From Haplosporangium gracile (lineage: Eukaryota > Mortierellomycota > Mortierellomycetes > Mortierellales > Mortierellaceae), in NCBI GenBank assembly GCA_015499985.1, contig JAAAUF010000197.1:767-47914 (forward strand): a stretch of DNA of 47,148 nucleotides, written 5' to 3'. Of this stretch, positions 30,337 through 41,387 are shown one piece after another. The notes under the pieces are model-generated. The model made no database searches and was not told where the DNA came from. It was given only the letters and a program-made list of their open reading frames with translations. The translations under genes and the position numbers were made by a program. Within the stretch, counting starts at the first letter, position 1; each line of letters begins with the position of its first letter.

Positions 30337-32139
30337 TATCCAAAACCATTTTGGGAGGAGCTGTCCGCTCATTACCCTCATCGTCGTCGAATTTGATGGT
30401 ATACAAAGGCGCTGAGTGACCAGTGTCCTATATTGGTAACAAAGCAAGAAGTGGACGCACGAAGTCAGAAAACACGATAATATCAATGAGGGCATGCAAA
30501 AAGATGAGGGACCGGTTGATTACCTTGGAAGGTGGACGAACGACGATGGCTTTGTAGAAGCAGGTCGTCGAGGGATATAATGCTAGTACGGTGTGTCCGG
30601 CGGGGAACTCGGGAACTGCCTCCTGATCATTCATAATCATAATCACACTCCTTGCACTCAGCGTGTACGTCCTATGGCAGAAAAAAAAAAGAGAAAGAGG
30701 AGTGAGTTTGAAGCGATGGAGGACAAAGTATGTGAAGCAATTGATTCAGCAAAGAGAGGAAGGCCTTACATCTTCTTGCCATAGTCGTCAGCTTCATCGT
30801 CTTCAACAACATATCTAACGAGATCAAAGATCGAATGGATCAGGAGAGGTGGTGAGGAATGTCAGATCCGTGTTCATAGTCAATAGGTCCGCATTGTCTT
30901 GGAATGATAAAACAAAAGTTGCTGCAACGTTACTTGTTCTTTTCAGATGAGTACGACAAAACGCGAGCCAGGATCCATTCTTCCACTTTGTTCTTGTCCT
31001 TTGGTGTCCTTGCCGCTACCTAAAAGTGAATAGCATTGCCAAGGGGTGCTGTAAGTAGACGAGCGGACAAAAGTTCCATAAAATATCAGCACACGCTTGA
31101 CATCCCGTTTCTGCTGTCCAGCGAAGCTGCCGCACCTGATGTCCAACAGGTATAATCCCGTTCGAGTCTGCAGCAGAGTATCTAATAAAAAAAAAAAAAA
31201 GAGAATTACAAGTAGCTTGACGTTAGGTCGATCAATTCTGGATCAATGCTATTCTGATTCCCAAATAATCTAATGTCATTAGATCGTTACCTTCGAATCT
31301 TTTTTGAATTGGAGATAAGTCCTTCTGCCTCAATCTTGCGCTTCTTTCTCTTTCCTTCCGGTGTGTTATCCGCTATGTACGAGATGTAAGTTTCGTGGGA
31401 TGGGGGTGTTAGGTATTTCTTTGTCCGCTTGAGGAGCATTGATCCAATCATCTTGGATTGTCCGTTCTGCGCCAATTGTTTCCTGCATACCATTGGCATC
31501 GCTGTCACGCAAAGTTATCAGAATGTTCAAACCCTCTAATGCCCTTTGGATGATCCTGAGAATAAAAAGTGGACGCGTCCAAAAATGTAACCATGGTGAG
31601 TTAGAAGTAAGATCAGTTTATTGAAGTAAGGTAAGTATCTGACTGAACAGGTGAAAAACAACAACAAGTTACTTACTCTCGTTCCTCTCGGGCCTTTTCA
31701 ACTGCTTCCTGACACAATGAGGATCTGTTTGGTCGACCTGATACATTGGTAGCGGATAGTCAAAATAAATCGAGTCGAAAAAGTCTCGTCAGATATGGAA
31801 AGTAGATGCTTCAACAAAATCTCCAGTCAACCATGACACCCTGTGTATATTGAATCCCAGAAGTTGGTTGGGGTATTCACCTTCGGGGACTTTGTCGAGG
31901 GTGAGGATGATGTCATCAGTTATGTCCCTGATGTCAGCCAGACGTTGAAGCTCGGCCTGAATGTTCTTCCAGACAGTAACCTCGTCCAGAGGGTCGTCCA
32001 ATGAACCTATCCGTGAAACAGTAGTACCACCGGCAGCAGAAGCTGCTAGACCTCCGGCAGTTATCTCTCCGTTGGTTACATTTCCTGAGAGACCTGCAGG
32101 TGCTCCTGCTCCTGCCCGATGATTCTTCCTGTCTGCCAT
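30320..32139 (-). CDS. SGF29: SAGA-associated factor 29 (tandem tudor, H3K4me reader)
   Basis: Histone-reading subunit of the SAGA HAT module; nuclear. Nine exons, complement(30320..30427, 30524..30671, 30770..30814, 30934..31019, 31136..31181, 31291..31372, 31491..31555, 31677..31737, 31881..32139), 299 residues (human 293). The N-terminal half is helical. The SGF29 tudor domain starts near residue 169 (GHQVAARTPKDKNKVEEWIL, then ARVLSYSS, KYVVEDDEADDYG, MYTLSARSVI). The second lobe HTVLALYPSTTCFYKAIV contains Tyr247 and Tyr254, with Phe277 in YTIKF, equivalent to the H3K4me3 cage of human SGF29 (Tyr238, Tyr245, Phe264). The acidic DDDE follows. The third intron (118 nt) was placed by its CTAAC branch point and the need to change frame; all introns are GT-AG. 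Exons as small as 45-46 nt make automatic models error-prone. Confidence 0.94.
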
Positions 32140-32560
32140 GGTTTAATAAATGTCCTGTTGTGTGTAAGCCTTTTTTTTGTTCAGAAGGGGGAACGACCCA
32201 AAGTTAGAATCGCCCAAAATTGGGCGAGGCCCGCTCCCAAACGTGCCTGTGACATCACCGGATGCGAGCGTGATCGTATTTTTTGGACCACAAGCGAAGT
32301 GAGCGCGTATTCGCCTCTGAACGCGCAAGCATGAAACTGGAAACATATATCGACCACCACTCGACCACTACTCCGCCTCTTCTTTTTACTTTACATTCAA
32401 ACACTTTTTATCGCTCGCATCCATTCCGTTGTTCAGCCAGGCAACACAAAAACAACAGGACAGCACACTCTTAGCAGCAAGACAACATCAAGAACAACAC
32501 ATCAGAGTCAATACCAACTACTTCCAACAAAACACCTCCACAACCAACTAACTACTCACC
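32140..32560. promoter_or_regulatory. Divergent promoter of SGF29 and RPN5
   Basis: Only 421 bp separate the two start codons. The region includes a T-run (32171-32178), a GC-rich core (32220-32330) and an inverted repeat at 32210-32227. The RPN5 leader is CA/AAC-rich (32450-32560). I see no exact copy of the yeast proteasome element GGTGGCAAA. Confidence 0.7.
32210..32227. repeat. Inverted repeat in the SGF29/RPN5 divergent promoter
   Basis: Arms TCGCCCAA and TTGGGCGA flank AA, giving an 8+2+8 palindrome. It lies 71-88 bp upstream of the SGF29 start. A dimeric transcription factor site is possible; chance is not excluded. Confidence 0.85.
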
Positions 32561-34822
32561 ATGGACGAGCCAATTCAAAAGATGGAGAAGGACTGCTCGG
32601 CTATCGTCGATGCTCAGTTCCCAGAGATTGAGGCTCATGCCAAAGTACGTCTTGTCGGTCTTATTGTTGCGCAAAACAGCGAACATATTTTGCAATAGCC
32701 TTTTTTTGTTGGACATACCTGTCACTTTCTGGCGAGGAATCCATAGCGCTCGATATCATGGATCGATTAACTAACAGACACTCCTTTTAAAAACGTTGTC
32801 AATTCCCTTCAATAGAGCGGACAGATCACCAAGTCTTTCGAGCAGCTGTTGGCCCTCGAGAAGCAGACCCGCTCTGTAAGTTCTTCTTTTCTTATCCTGT
32901 GGCTAACGTTGGACGATCCTTCATTAGTAAATGTCAGTTGATCAAGAAGTGCTTCGTGAGAGCATTTACACAGCAGCTAACCAATTGCTCTTTTACCCCC
33001 ACCCCTTACTTCATATAGGCGGCAGATCTTGCTTCCAGCACTCGCGTTTTGAAAAAGTTTATCCAGTTGACATTCGAGGCTCAGGACTGGAAGTTGATGC
33101 AGGAGTACATTGTCCTTCTCTCCAAGAAGCACGGCCAATTGAAGCAGGCCATCACAAGGATGATCCAGGAGTCGATGGAGTGCCTGGAGAAGACCCCCGA
33201 CATGAAGACCAAGCTCGAGCTCATCGATACCCTCAGGACTGTCACAGACGGAAAGGTAGCGGATCAAAGACAATGGCATTTGTGTTGTCATTTTCGATGC
33301 CATTGGGTGTTCTGGAGGAGAGTGTCGCTTTGAATCGGACGCCCTTTACTGACCTTATTTTCTTTTTCATCATGTTGTCGTGGAATAGGTGTACTTGGAA
33401 GTGGAGCGTGCTCGTGTGACCCGTATTCTTGCCAAGATCAAGGAGGATGAGGGTAACGTAAATGAGGCGGCCGATATCATGCAGGACCTTCAGGTAACAT
33501 ATTCTGGACCTCGATTCAGTTGTTGTCAATCGTAACAGGAATATAGTCATGCCTCATCTTGAGCCGACGTCTAATACTGAGAACATCTCTATTCTTCTCT
33601 TTGGAATAATAGATCGAGACATTTGGATCGATGGAGAAGCGCGAAAAGACCGATTTCATTCTGGAGCAAATGCGTCTTTGCCTGCTGAAGAGAGACTATG
33701 TTCGTGCCAACATTATCAGCAAAAAGATCAACATCAGATACTTCAAAGAGACCGAGGTCCAGGTATGAACCCATGGGTCCTGGCACTCAGAACTAGAACC
33801 TAGGCGCGCATTTTGTTATCTGAAAACATATATTGGAGGACAGCTACTGACACTCAGCATATTTCGTTTTTTTTTTCTCATCTGGCATATAGGACTTGAA
33901 ACTGCGCTTCTACGACTTGATGATTGAGTACTCTTTGCACGAGAACGAGTACTTGCAAGCCTGCAAGCACTACCGGCAAATCTACGATACCCCCATCGTC
34001 AAGGCAGACCCAGCACAATCCAAGAAGGTAATCATCACAGTCTCGAGACCAGTGCTGCTTCAAGAGGTCATATACGTTTTGATTCAAGCGTTGGGACTAA
34101 TATCGCTTCTCATATTGATGTTCCGATCATGTATTGTTAGGCCATTGAGAACGCAGTTTTGTTCGTTGTGCTTGCTCCTTTCGATAACGAGCAGTCTGAT
34201 CTGATCCAGAGAGTGTACATTGAGGCAGACGAAGTCGACACACCCGTCTACAGGGACTTGTTGAAGTGCTTTATTACAACAGAGTTGATGCGCTGGTCCA
34301 TGATTGAGCAGATCTATGGTCCCACATTGGGTCAGAACACTGCCCTGGCCACAGGTGATGAGGCTGCCAGAAATAGACTGAAGGAGCTCCACAATCGTGT
34401 CGTCGAGCACGTAAGTACTTTCACGGTGTGGGTTTGCAGTTACTCACTTGTACTTTTTTTTGCCGCTAATCGCATACCGTTGGGTTAATCAAATATTTTC
34501 CTTTGATCTTGTTGCCTGCGAATAGAACATTCGTGTGATTGCCAAATACTACACACGTATTACGACGAAGCGTCTGACACAGTTGCTGGACCTGCCAGAC
34601 AAGGATTGCGAGGAATTCCTGTCCAAATTGGTGGTGTCGAAGACGATCTATGCCAAGATTGATCGTCCTGCGGGGATTGTTTCGTTTGCCAAATCCAAGC
34701 ATGCCAACGAGGTCTTGAACGAGTGGTCGCAGGATATTAACGGACTCCTTGGGTTGATCGAGAAGACCTGCCACTTGATTACAAAGGAGGAGATCATTCA
34801 TAGCATTACCAAGGTCATCTAA
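32561..34822 (+). CDS. RPN5: 26S proteasome lid subunit Rpn5 (PSMD12)
   Basis: PCI-domain subunit of the proteasome lid (and, in some yeasts, of the COP9 signalosome); cytosol and nucleus. Eight exons, join(32561..32644, 32816..32875, 33019..33255, 33389..33493, 33613..33762, 33893..34027, 34141..34410, 34526..34822), 445 residues, the normal family length. Diagnostic blocks include [101 protein letters not shown] and [20 protein letters not shown]. The PCI/winged-helix end is [20 protein letters not shown], through [12 protein letters not shown]. All seven introns are GT-AG and all lie in phase 0. An AATAAA at 34924 is a likely poly(A) signal. Confidence 0.97.
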
Positions 34823-35379
34823 AGGAGGAGAGAACTAGCGTCTCTTTTTTTGGTGGCGTCCTTGAGTTTGCTCCTTGGTTTACAACTTGTTAGGAGAATA
34901 ATTCTCTTTCCCTTGTCGCAGTGAATAAAATAAGCAAGAACAAACAACCATCTAGTCTATGTATGCCGTAATATGGTGGCAACTCATAAGCAACATCGGG
35001 TATTTCAATAACACCAAACAAATACGGGTGACACTTCTGCCGACAAGGGGAAGAAGCAGAGATAAAAAGAGACGAGAAAGTACCAAAAATAAGGGGGTTG
35101 TCGATAAAGAAGGAAGGATTGGAATGATATGTGTGTCTGCTGGACGGAAAACGCAACACGCAGAGGCAGGCATGCACAGATTCGATTGAGAAAGTCAAGA
35201 CTGGGGAGCACAAGAATGTTGTTCAATTGCAGGTCATCTTCCTCTTCCCTCTTTCTTTCCGCATATAACACTGTTCTTTTTCACTCCTTTACTTCAATCC
35301 TCACAATCCTTCACTTATACCTTCCCTTTCGCTCATTTGCTCACTCTTCAACCATTCCGGCCTTCATGACAAGCACGAT
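34823..35379. promoter_or_regulatory. RPN5 3' flank and upstream region of the KNH-like gene
   Basis: In these 557 bp the first 110 nt are the RPN5 3' UTR with AATAAA at 34924-34929. From 35230 the plus strand becomes CT-rich (leader of the next gene). A 12-codon uORF starts at 35366 and overlaps the next start codon in another frame. No separate gene is supported. Confidence 0.5.
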
Positions 35380-37884
35380 ATGGCCTACCTACTACTACTG
35401 AGACCTAAGAACGCTGTGGTAACAATACTGCTCTCATGCCTTGTCGCCACTTCTTTCGTCGTCCTCACAACCGAGTCCGTTCGCGCACGGCCGGTCGCCG
35501 CCACTGCTGCACAGGATCCGCGGCGCATGCCCTCAAAATTATCATCACTATCAGAGGACCAACCTTTTCTTTTTGAGCGAGGAACAACGATAACGCCTTT
35601 AACACGACCAGCCAGCCTACCCGATTTGCAAGACCAGGAGGACGAGAAAGGATTATTACAACTACAGCGACAACAACAACAACAAAAGCAGAATCAGTTA
35701 TACGATATTCAACCAGTGTTTGTTGTTGGCCAGACAGAATTCGACGTCTACCTTGGGACATACCCGGACAAGCGGCCTCGACCCCTCAACGCATCTGCGA
35801 AACGACGCAAGAAGAAGAAAAAGAAGAAAAAGGTGGTCATCGAAGGACAGGAAGCGGTGCAGGAAGAGGTGTTACCTCCGCCGCCAGTTCAGGCAAGACA
35901 GTACACTGGACCGGCGTATGAGCAGAGGAGTGTGCCTGGATTCCGTATGGCGGCGATTAAGGCTCCCTGGCGATACCGGATGAGTTATACGTTGGACTGG
36001 ACGGTAGATCCGGATCTGAGAGAGTTAATTGAGAAGGGGCTGGCGAACGCTGAGGCGACGCGACTGGAGCAGGCGCGGCGGTATGAGGCATCAACAACAA
36101 CACACCTTGGAGCCACCGAAAACGACGAGGGGGTACCAGGGCCAGTGGTGGTGGTGGAGCAGAGACTGCGGGTAGGGAGCGAGTTAGTAATGGACTTTCA
36201 GTTGCTTCCGCTGGATCACGTCAAGTCAAACGAACTTCTGTTGACACGCGTTCCTGTATCGTCTCTCCAGGCGCATATCCAACTACGACCGGAGGTGCTT
36301 GAGGGCTGGTATAGGTTACAGATTCAGTTCTGGGAAGAGCCGGATCCCTCTTCACCAGACTGCGATCTTTTCTCGTCCTCACCATCATCACTGAACAACG
36401 ACGGTAGCGAGAATGACGATAAAGGCTGGAGGGAGAACATGGACAGCATGCTCCTCTCGTCACCTGGTCGACTGAAGGAGGACATGTGGGCCCACAACTG
36501 TTTCCCGCGCCAAGTGGGGATCTGGAGAAGCGCTGAGGCGATCGAAGTGACTACGTTGGGGCCCCAGGATCTGGAGTGGGAAGAATTTATTGAGACCCTT
36601 AGTCGCGAGACCCGTCAAGAGCGGTGGAGCCTTTCAGAGTATTCTTCGTCAAAGTCAATGGAGCGTACAAGTCGGGAACAGCAAAAAGCGATCTTGCGGG
36701 AGGAACATTTGGCGGTTGAGGAGTTCCGGGAACCGAGACCTGTAGTTGCAGAGGGTGGTGGGAGATGGGGATTGGGATTGGGACTGGGTCGGCTGTCGAG
36801 GGTTCGTCATCGGATCAAGGGATTCTTGGCGAACCCTCCTTGGGGAAGCAACAGCAACAGCAACAGCAACAAAGCGACTACTTCTACCGATTTTAAGACA
36901 TCATCCTCTACGACCGGCACTGAACCTCCTGGTTTGAGCCCATCATCATCGTCAACACTACCGGCACCACCACTATGGCGACGACAGGAAAAGCGCACGT
37001 ACGAACGAACCCTCTTCCCTCAGGACTCGTTCCGGTACCAGGAGTTTGTAGGACCCCATATCAAAAATGTGATACCCGATTTCCTGGTACAGGAACTGGA
37101 GGAGTTTGAGGACGCCACAATGGATGCACTTGAGGCTCAACATGAACGAGTCGAACAGCAGAAGAAGAAGCTGAAAGAGGCGGGGAAGAATGAAGAGGAT
37201 GTAGTGATATACCCAATGTCCGTGTGGGATCCCGAGATTGCGCGGCTTCAGGAGGTGATGGATGTTTGGAATGCTGGCGCTTTGTTGAGGAAACGATACG
37301 GCGATGTCGACAGCGGTGACAGTGTGGAGGAGAAAAGTGAGGAAGTAGTAGCAGACCAAGACGAGGAGGAGGAAGAGGAGGAGGAGGAGGAGGAGGAGCT
37401 GATACTGAAGGTAGAAGGAGGACGAGGTCGAGCGAGGAGAGGGCTAAACCCAAGGATCTGGCAAGGAGCCATCGAAACCGACTCACAAGCGCCTCTCACC
37501 TGGCGTTCGAATCGGGACCGGATCATCTCCTGGCGAATACCACCACAATTGTCTCTCCAAACAACACTACTGCTGGATATCGAACTCGTTGCAACACCAG
37601 TGCATCTTGAGGAACAACAAATGGGATGGACGAGAGAGACTATAGCTCAGGCGGCACTGGAGCAGCAACCAGCGGTGGCATTGTTGACGGACAGGGTTCC
37701 TGTTACTTGGAAGGCTGTGCAGGTCACTTTGCCGGCTTGGGTGCCCATGGGGATGTATCATATCCGCATCCGAGGTGTGAATGAAGTTGCTGGCGCGGGA
37801 CGTGGTGACGGTGGTGTTGTTGTGGAGGATATTAGTCAGCCGTTTGTTGTCCTTTCTGACCCTTACTTGTATGTTTACTCATAA
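35380..37884 (+). CDS. Secreted protein with two KNH-like beta-sandwich lobes and a long disordered linker
   Basis: Single exon, 834 residues, no recognised orthologue. A signal peptide or anchor is at residues 10-37 (VVTILLSCLVATSFVVLTT). A low-complexity stretch with Gln runs and a Lys run (about 142-151) follows. Lobe 1 (about 200-395) has WRYRMSYTLDWTVDPDL, ELVMDFQLLPLDHV, LLLTRVPVSSLQAHI, VLEGWYRLQIQFWEE. Lobe 2 (about 706-834) has DRIISWRIPP, LLLDIELVATPV, VALLTDRVPVTWKAVQVTLP, VPMGMYHIRIRGV and SQPFVVLSDPYL. Lobe 2 follows the Kre9/KNH-type pattern found in fungal wall proteins, and lobe 1 repeats it more loosely; both are inferences from strand spacing. Between them lie Ser/Thr/Asn repeats, a possible coiled coil (HERVEQQKKKLKEAGKNEE) and a run of about 13 Glu. 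No GPI signal is present; the protein ends right after lobe 2. Confidence 0.8.
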   Translation: MAYLLLLRPKNAVVTILLSCLVATSFVVLTTESVRARPVAATAAQDPRRMPSKLSSLSEDQPFLFERGTTITPLTRPASLPDLQDQEDEKGLLQLQRQQQQQKQNQLYDIQPVFVVGQTEFDVYLGTYPDKRPRPLNASAKRRKKKKKKKKVVIEGQEAVQEEVLPPPPVQARQYTGPAYEQRSVPGFRMAAIKAPWRYRMSYTLDWTVDPDLRELIEKGLANAEATRLEQARRYEASTTTHLGATENDEGVPGPVVVVEQRLRVGSELVMDFQLLPLDHVKSNELLLTRVPVSSLQAHIQLRPEVLEGWYRLQIQFWEEPDPSSPDCDLFSSSPSSLNNDGSENDDKGWRENMDSMLLSSPGRLKEDMWAHNCFPRQVGIWRSAEAIEVTTLGPQDLEWEEFIETLSRETRQERWSLSEYSSSKSMERTSREQQKAILREEHLAVEEFREPRPVVAEGGGRWGLGLGLGRLSRVRHRIKGFLANPPWGSNSNSNSNKATTSTDFKTSSSTTGTEPPGLSPSSSSTLPAPPLWRRQEKRTYERTLFPQDSFRYQEFVGPHIKNVIPDFLVQELEEFEDATMDALEAQHERVEQQKKKLKEAGKNEEDVVIYPMSVWDPEIARLQEVMDVWNAGALLRKRYGDVDSGDSVEEKSEEVVADQDEEEEEEEEEEEELILKVEGGRGRARRGLNPRIWQGAIETDSQAPLTWRSNRDRIISWRIPPQLSLQTTLLLDIELVATPVHLEEQQMGWTRETIAQAALEQQPAVALLTDRVPVTWKAVQVTLPAWVPMGMYHIRIRGVNEVAGAGRGDGGVVVEDISQPFVVLSDPYLYVYS

Positions 37885-40800
37885 TGTTATGGTAGCTATG
37901 ATATTCGCCTAATGAGGGTCTTGTGCGTGACATGTTCGTGCAAAGTTGACTGTAAACTTTTTTTATTTTTTGCGACTGAAAAATCATGTTCATCACATGG
38001 GACAATGTGCATTTGGGGCTCTCTATGCTGCGACTACAGCGCCTACAACGACTACTACCCTGTGCTCTCATACCCATATACCTCGCTCCCTTTATGTTCA
38101 TCCGTCATTCATCTCTCTTCACCTCTCCTCCCCCCCATCTATTTTCTTGACTAACCTTTGATTCTAGATAATCCTCTCCGAAGGGATGTAACTTGCCAAC
38201 CCCCTTCCTCCTCCTCCTCCTCCTCCTCCGAAGATGACCAGTCCAATATTACTGCGAAACACCTACCTAGATTTTTAGACCCATTTTTATCACGACCTGC
38301 CTGAAAGTTTTGTTCTTGGACGAGGGAGCACCTTGATACCGGGGTTTTTTTTCTTTTCTTTTTCATTGATGGTGCTTTTTCTTCGTTCATGCATGCTTGA
38401 GGGTAGGGCACTCTTACATGTTGACAAAAGCGCCGATTTGCCAGACACCCCTTTTGTCAACAATACAAATGCATCGCAGGGGCACACACATTTGAGTTGC
38501 GAGTTCCCGCCCGCCACTAAACACGTTGTTGTGTTTGTTAGAGCTTCGGTGTGTTCTTGTCGGATGCGAGAACTCGATGACAAGAGCCTATCTGTGTCAC
38601 GAAGAGTTTAAAAAAAAAAGTTTAAAGTGACTGAGACCGGACGTGTTGGCTCTTATTTGGTAAACGCGCGTAGCACTGATCATCATCGATGAAAAAAAAT
38701 ATATTCGGAGAAGACTACGCAAATGACAAGTCCTTAGCCTCAGTGCTATCAAACTCTCCACTCCTCAGTCTGTTCCTACTCCTGCATTAATATTCCAATA
38801 TATATATTACATTTTGCACTGCTGTCCCGTTTTCAACCGGATAGATGAACCGTTGACCCAGGTACTCTGGAGCTTCTGTAGCTTCGACCCTGGTGCCCTT
38901 GAGACAATACGGGGTTCAGGAGGGAGAAGGAAGGAGAACGAGGGGGGAGCAAAGGGATGCTAGGCGGGTAATTTGATTGTTCCTCAGGATATTCTAGGTA
39001 GAAGGGGCTTTATGGAGACGAACAAACGAGCAGAAGGAGTGTCTGGATCGCAGAAGAGCTAGATTTCTAATACGAACGCGCAAAAAAAAAAAAGGGGGAC
39101 GAAAGACGTCTGACGGTGGTTGTTGTTGTTGTTTTGGTATCCAATTGAACAAAGAAAAAGCAACAGAGGTAAACAAAACAAAAAAGGATGAAGATGAAGG
39201 AAAAAGAAAGGAGAGTTGCAGTTGTGTTGTTGCTGACATGCTTTTCGAGAGTGAGAGCAGTTCACATTTTGTACCAGCAATGCCTTCTCGTCGTTCCATT
39301 TTGTGTGTGTAGATGGGAGCATCAAACGTGCCACTCTTTCTCTCTTTCTATGCTTATCCGCGATGCCTCTTGCAGCAAAGGGTTCTCATCATTCATCGTG
39401 ATCCAATGGTTTGGGTGACCTCCTCCTTATTTCTTCCTGCTCCTTTGTTGACGACGAGGAAATAACCCCCTCCTCAAATAAGAAAAAAAAATATATCTGC
39501 CCAGTCTTTATTCCTTTCATGCCCTCCCTTACTTACATTTGACATTCCCTTTTTTCCCTTCCGTCGTCTCCCTTTTTTATTTCGTGCTGCTGCCAAATAC
39601 TTCTTCCTGCTGGCAATACTTTATGCTTTATTCAATAATAAATCCTTATGCTTGTTCTTTCCCCTTGCGCAAGTCTTTCGTCGAAATAAAAATCCCGCAA
39701 TTGATAACGAGAAAAAAAAAGTATAATGGTGAAGGCGACAGAAGAAAGACAACTCAACTTGCAAAAAGGGCGATCAATTCCATCGAAATAGGAACTGCTG
39801 GTTGATTGCCTTGCCTTTTCCTACCTACTGCGGGGGTGGATCCGGTTTACGACAGTTCAGATCCGTTTTTTTTATTTTTTCATTTTTTTTGTTGATGTTA
39901 TTTTTTTGTGCATCTTCGATTGAACCGATAAGAAAATGAGAAGGAAAAACTTCATTTGCAGCGCAGTAGAAGCAATAGCCACTTTTTGTGTGACAAACAT
40001 GGTGGAGGATAAACATACGCACGGAGCAATAGTAATAAACAAATGCAATAAAGCGCGAAGGGTATTATCCTATTCCAAGCAAACCAAATCAACGATGACC
40101 AACTTAGTCGCGAACAGTAATAGCAGCAGTAAGTGTGTACCAAAGTGGCTAGTGTGTGTCCGTGTGTTCGTTTGTTCGTATGAGAGAGTGAGAAAGGGCC
40201 CACACACACAGACACATGACACGTCGGTTTCTCGGTATTCTATTGCCAATTTGCCTTTTTAGTATCACTTTCAACATTGTTTATGCCGTTCAATCGAAGG
40301 TTAATTATTGAGCTGAAAAAAGAAAACGCACGTTCCTTTTGCATTGTTGACGTCCATTGCAAACTCTGCTGTTTTTGTGTACGAGTCGATGACAATCAAA
40401 AACTGGAAGCAAAACTTACAATGGTCCATTGTACCAACCATGGCTATTGCTACTGCTACTACTAGCTGCTCCACTTTTCACCCCCGCGTTGCAGTGATCT
40501 TGGAGCTCGATGGCCGTTTCTCTCTTTTCTCTTCCCTTGTCTTCTTACTACTTGTTACTCCTCGCGTCTTTTTTTGCTTTTACCTATCAGTTCGCCCATT
40601 TGGAGTATCTATTTTAAAGTATCTGAATGTGGTGTGACCATAGCCTTCCTTCTTGACAAAATAAAAAGGAGCCCCTCCTTTGTCACCCGTCTCTCGTCTT
40701 TCTTTCCTTCCTTTTCCTTTTCCTTTTTCTTCTTTGTACCATTCACTTTACCCGCTGTCACTCCATCTCACCCTTCCTTTCTTCTCTTCCTCCTTTCCTT

Positions 40801-41387
40801 CATTCTTACGACTTGCTCGTTATTTCATCCACACATAGCAATACCATTGTCCCTCTCCACTCATCTCTACGTAAGTTTCTCCTTCCTTCTCTCTCTTATT
40901 CGCTTGCACTCCTCGTGAACAACCACCAGAACCACACAGCTACTGCCGTACACAACAACAACCACAGTCATTTACTCTTCATTTCAATAAGCTCATTCTT
41001 CATACTTGACAGTTCTGGTGCCTGTCGCAACCGCAGCACAAATACCTACACTCCCAGCTCGTCTCTTTCTGTTGCACCAGTCACCACAAAAGGCGCTATC
41101 ATACTCCTCCTTTTCGAATCTTTTCTCGCTATCTCTCGCCAGGCATCTCATTCCAAACCACCTCCTCGTCTCTACTCCGCCTTCTTACTCCTTATCACGC
41201 CTATACTGTTTTTGATCCACTCACTGCCTCCCCAACCAGCCATTGATTTTTTTCTCAAAACTAACCAACCGTTCCTCTTATTTTTTTAAAACTCTTCACT
41301 TTCTCTCGCTCCACACATATATCAACAAATATAAACAACCACACCTCCCACAACAATTCCTATAACACACAGAACAGCACAACTTAC
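37885..41387. promoter_or_regulatory. 3.5-kb gene-free region upstream of the P3A ATPase
   Basis: By far the longest gap in the window. I find no frame with protein-like composition on either strand and no tRNA (no A-box/B-box pair), 5S or snRNA signature. It contains a CTC trinucleotide repeat (38207-38229), many A/T homopolymers, a CA-rich run (40200-40216), and from 40650 to 41300 a strongly CT-rich stretch that looks like the ATPase promoter and leader. A donor-like TACGTAAGT at 40868 could begin a 5' UTR intron, but no acceptor was clear enough to assign. Undetected ncRNA or distal enhancer-like elements are possible. Confidence 0.5.
38207..38229. repeat. CTC/CCT trinucleotide microsatellite
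   Basis: About seven copies of TCC on the plus strand, giving a false acidic run in a minus-strand open frame. It lies in the long intergenic region downstream of the KNH-like gene. Confidence 0.9.

Noticed and set aside
39915..39930. Possible tRNA B-box on the minus strand (GGTTCAATCG)
   Set aside because: The final base does not fit the B-box and no A-box or cloverleaf can be drawn upstream.
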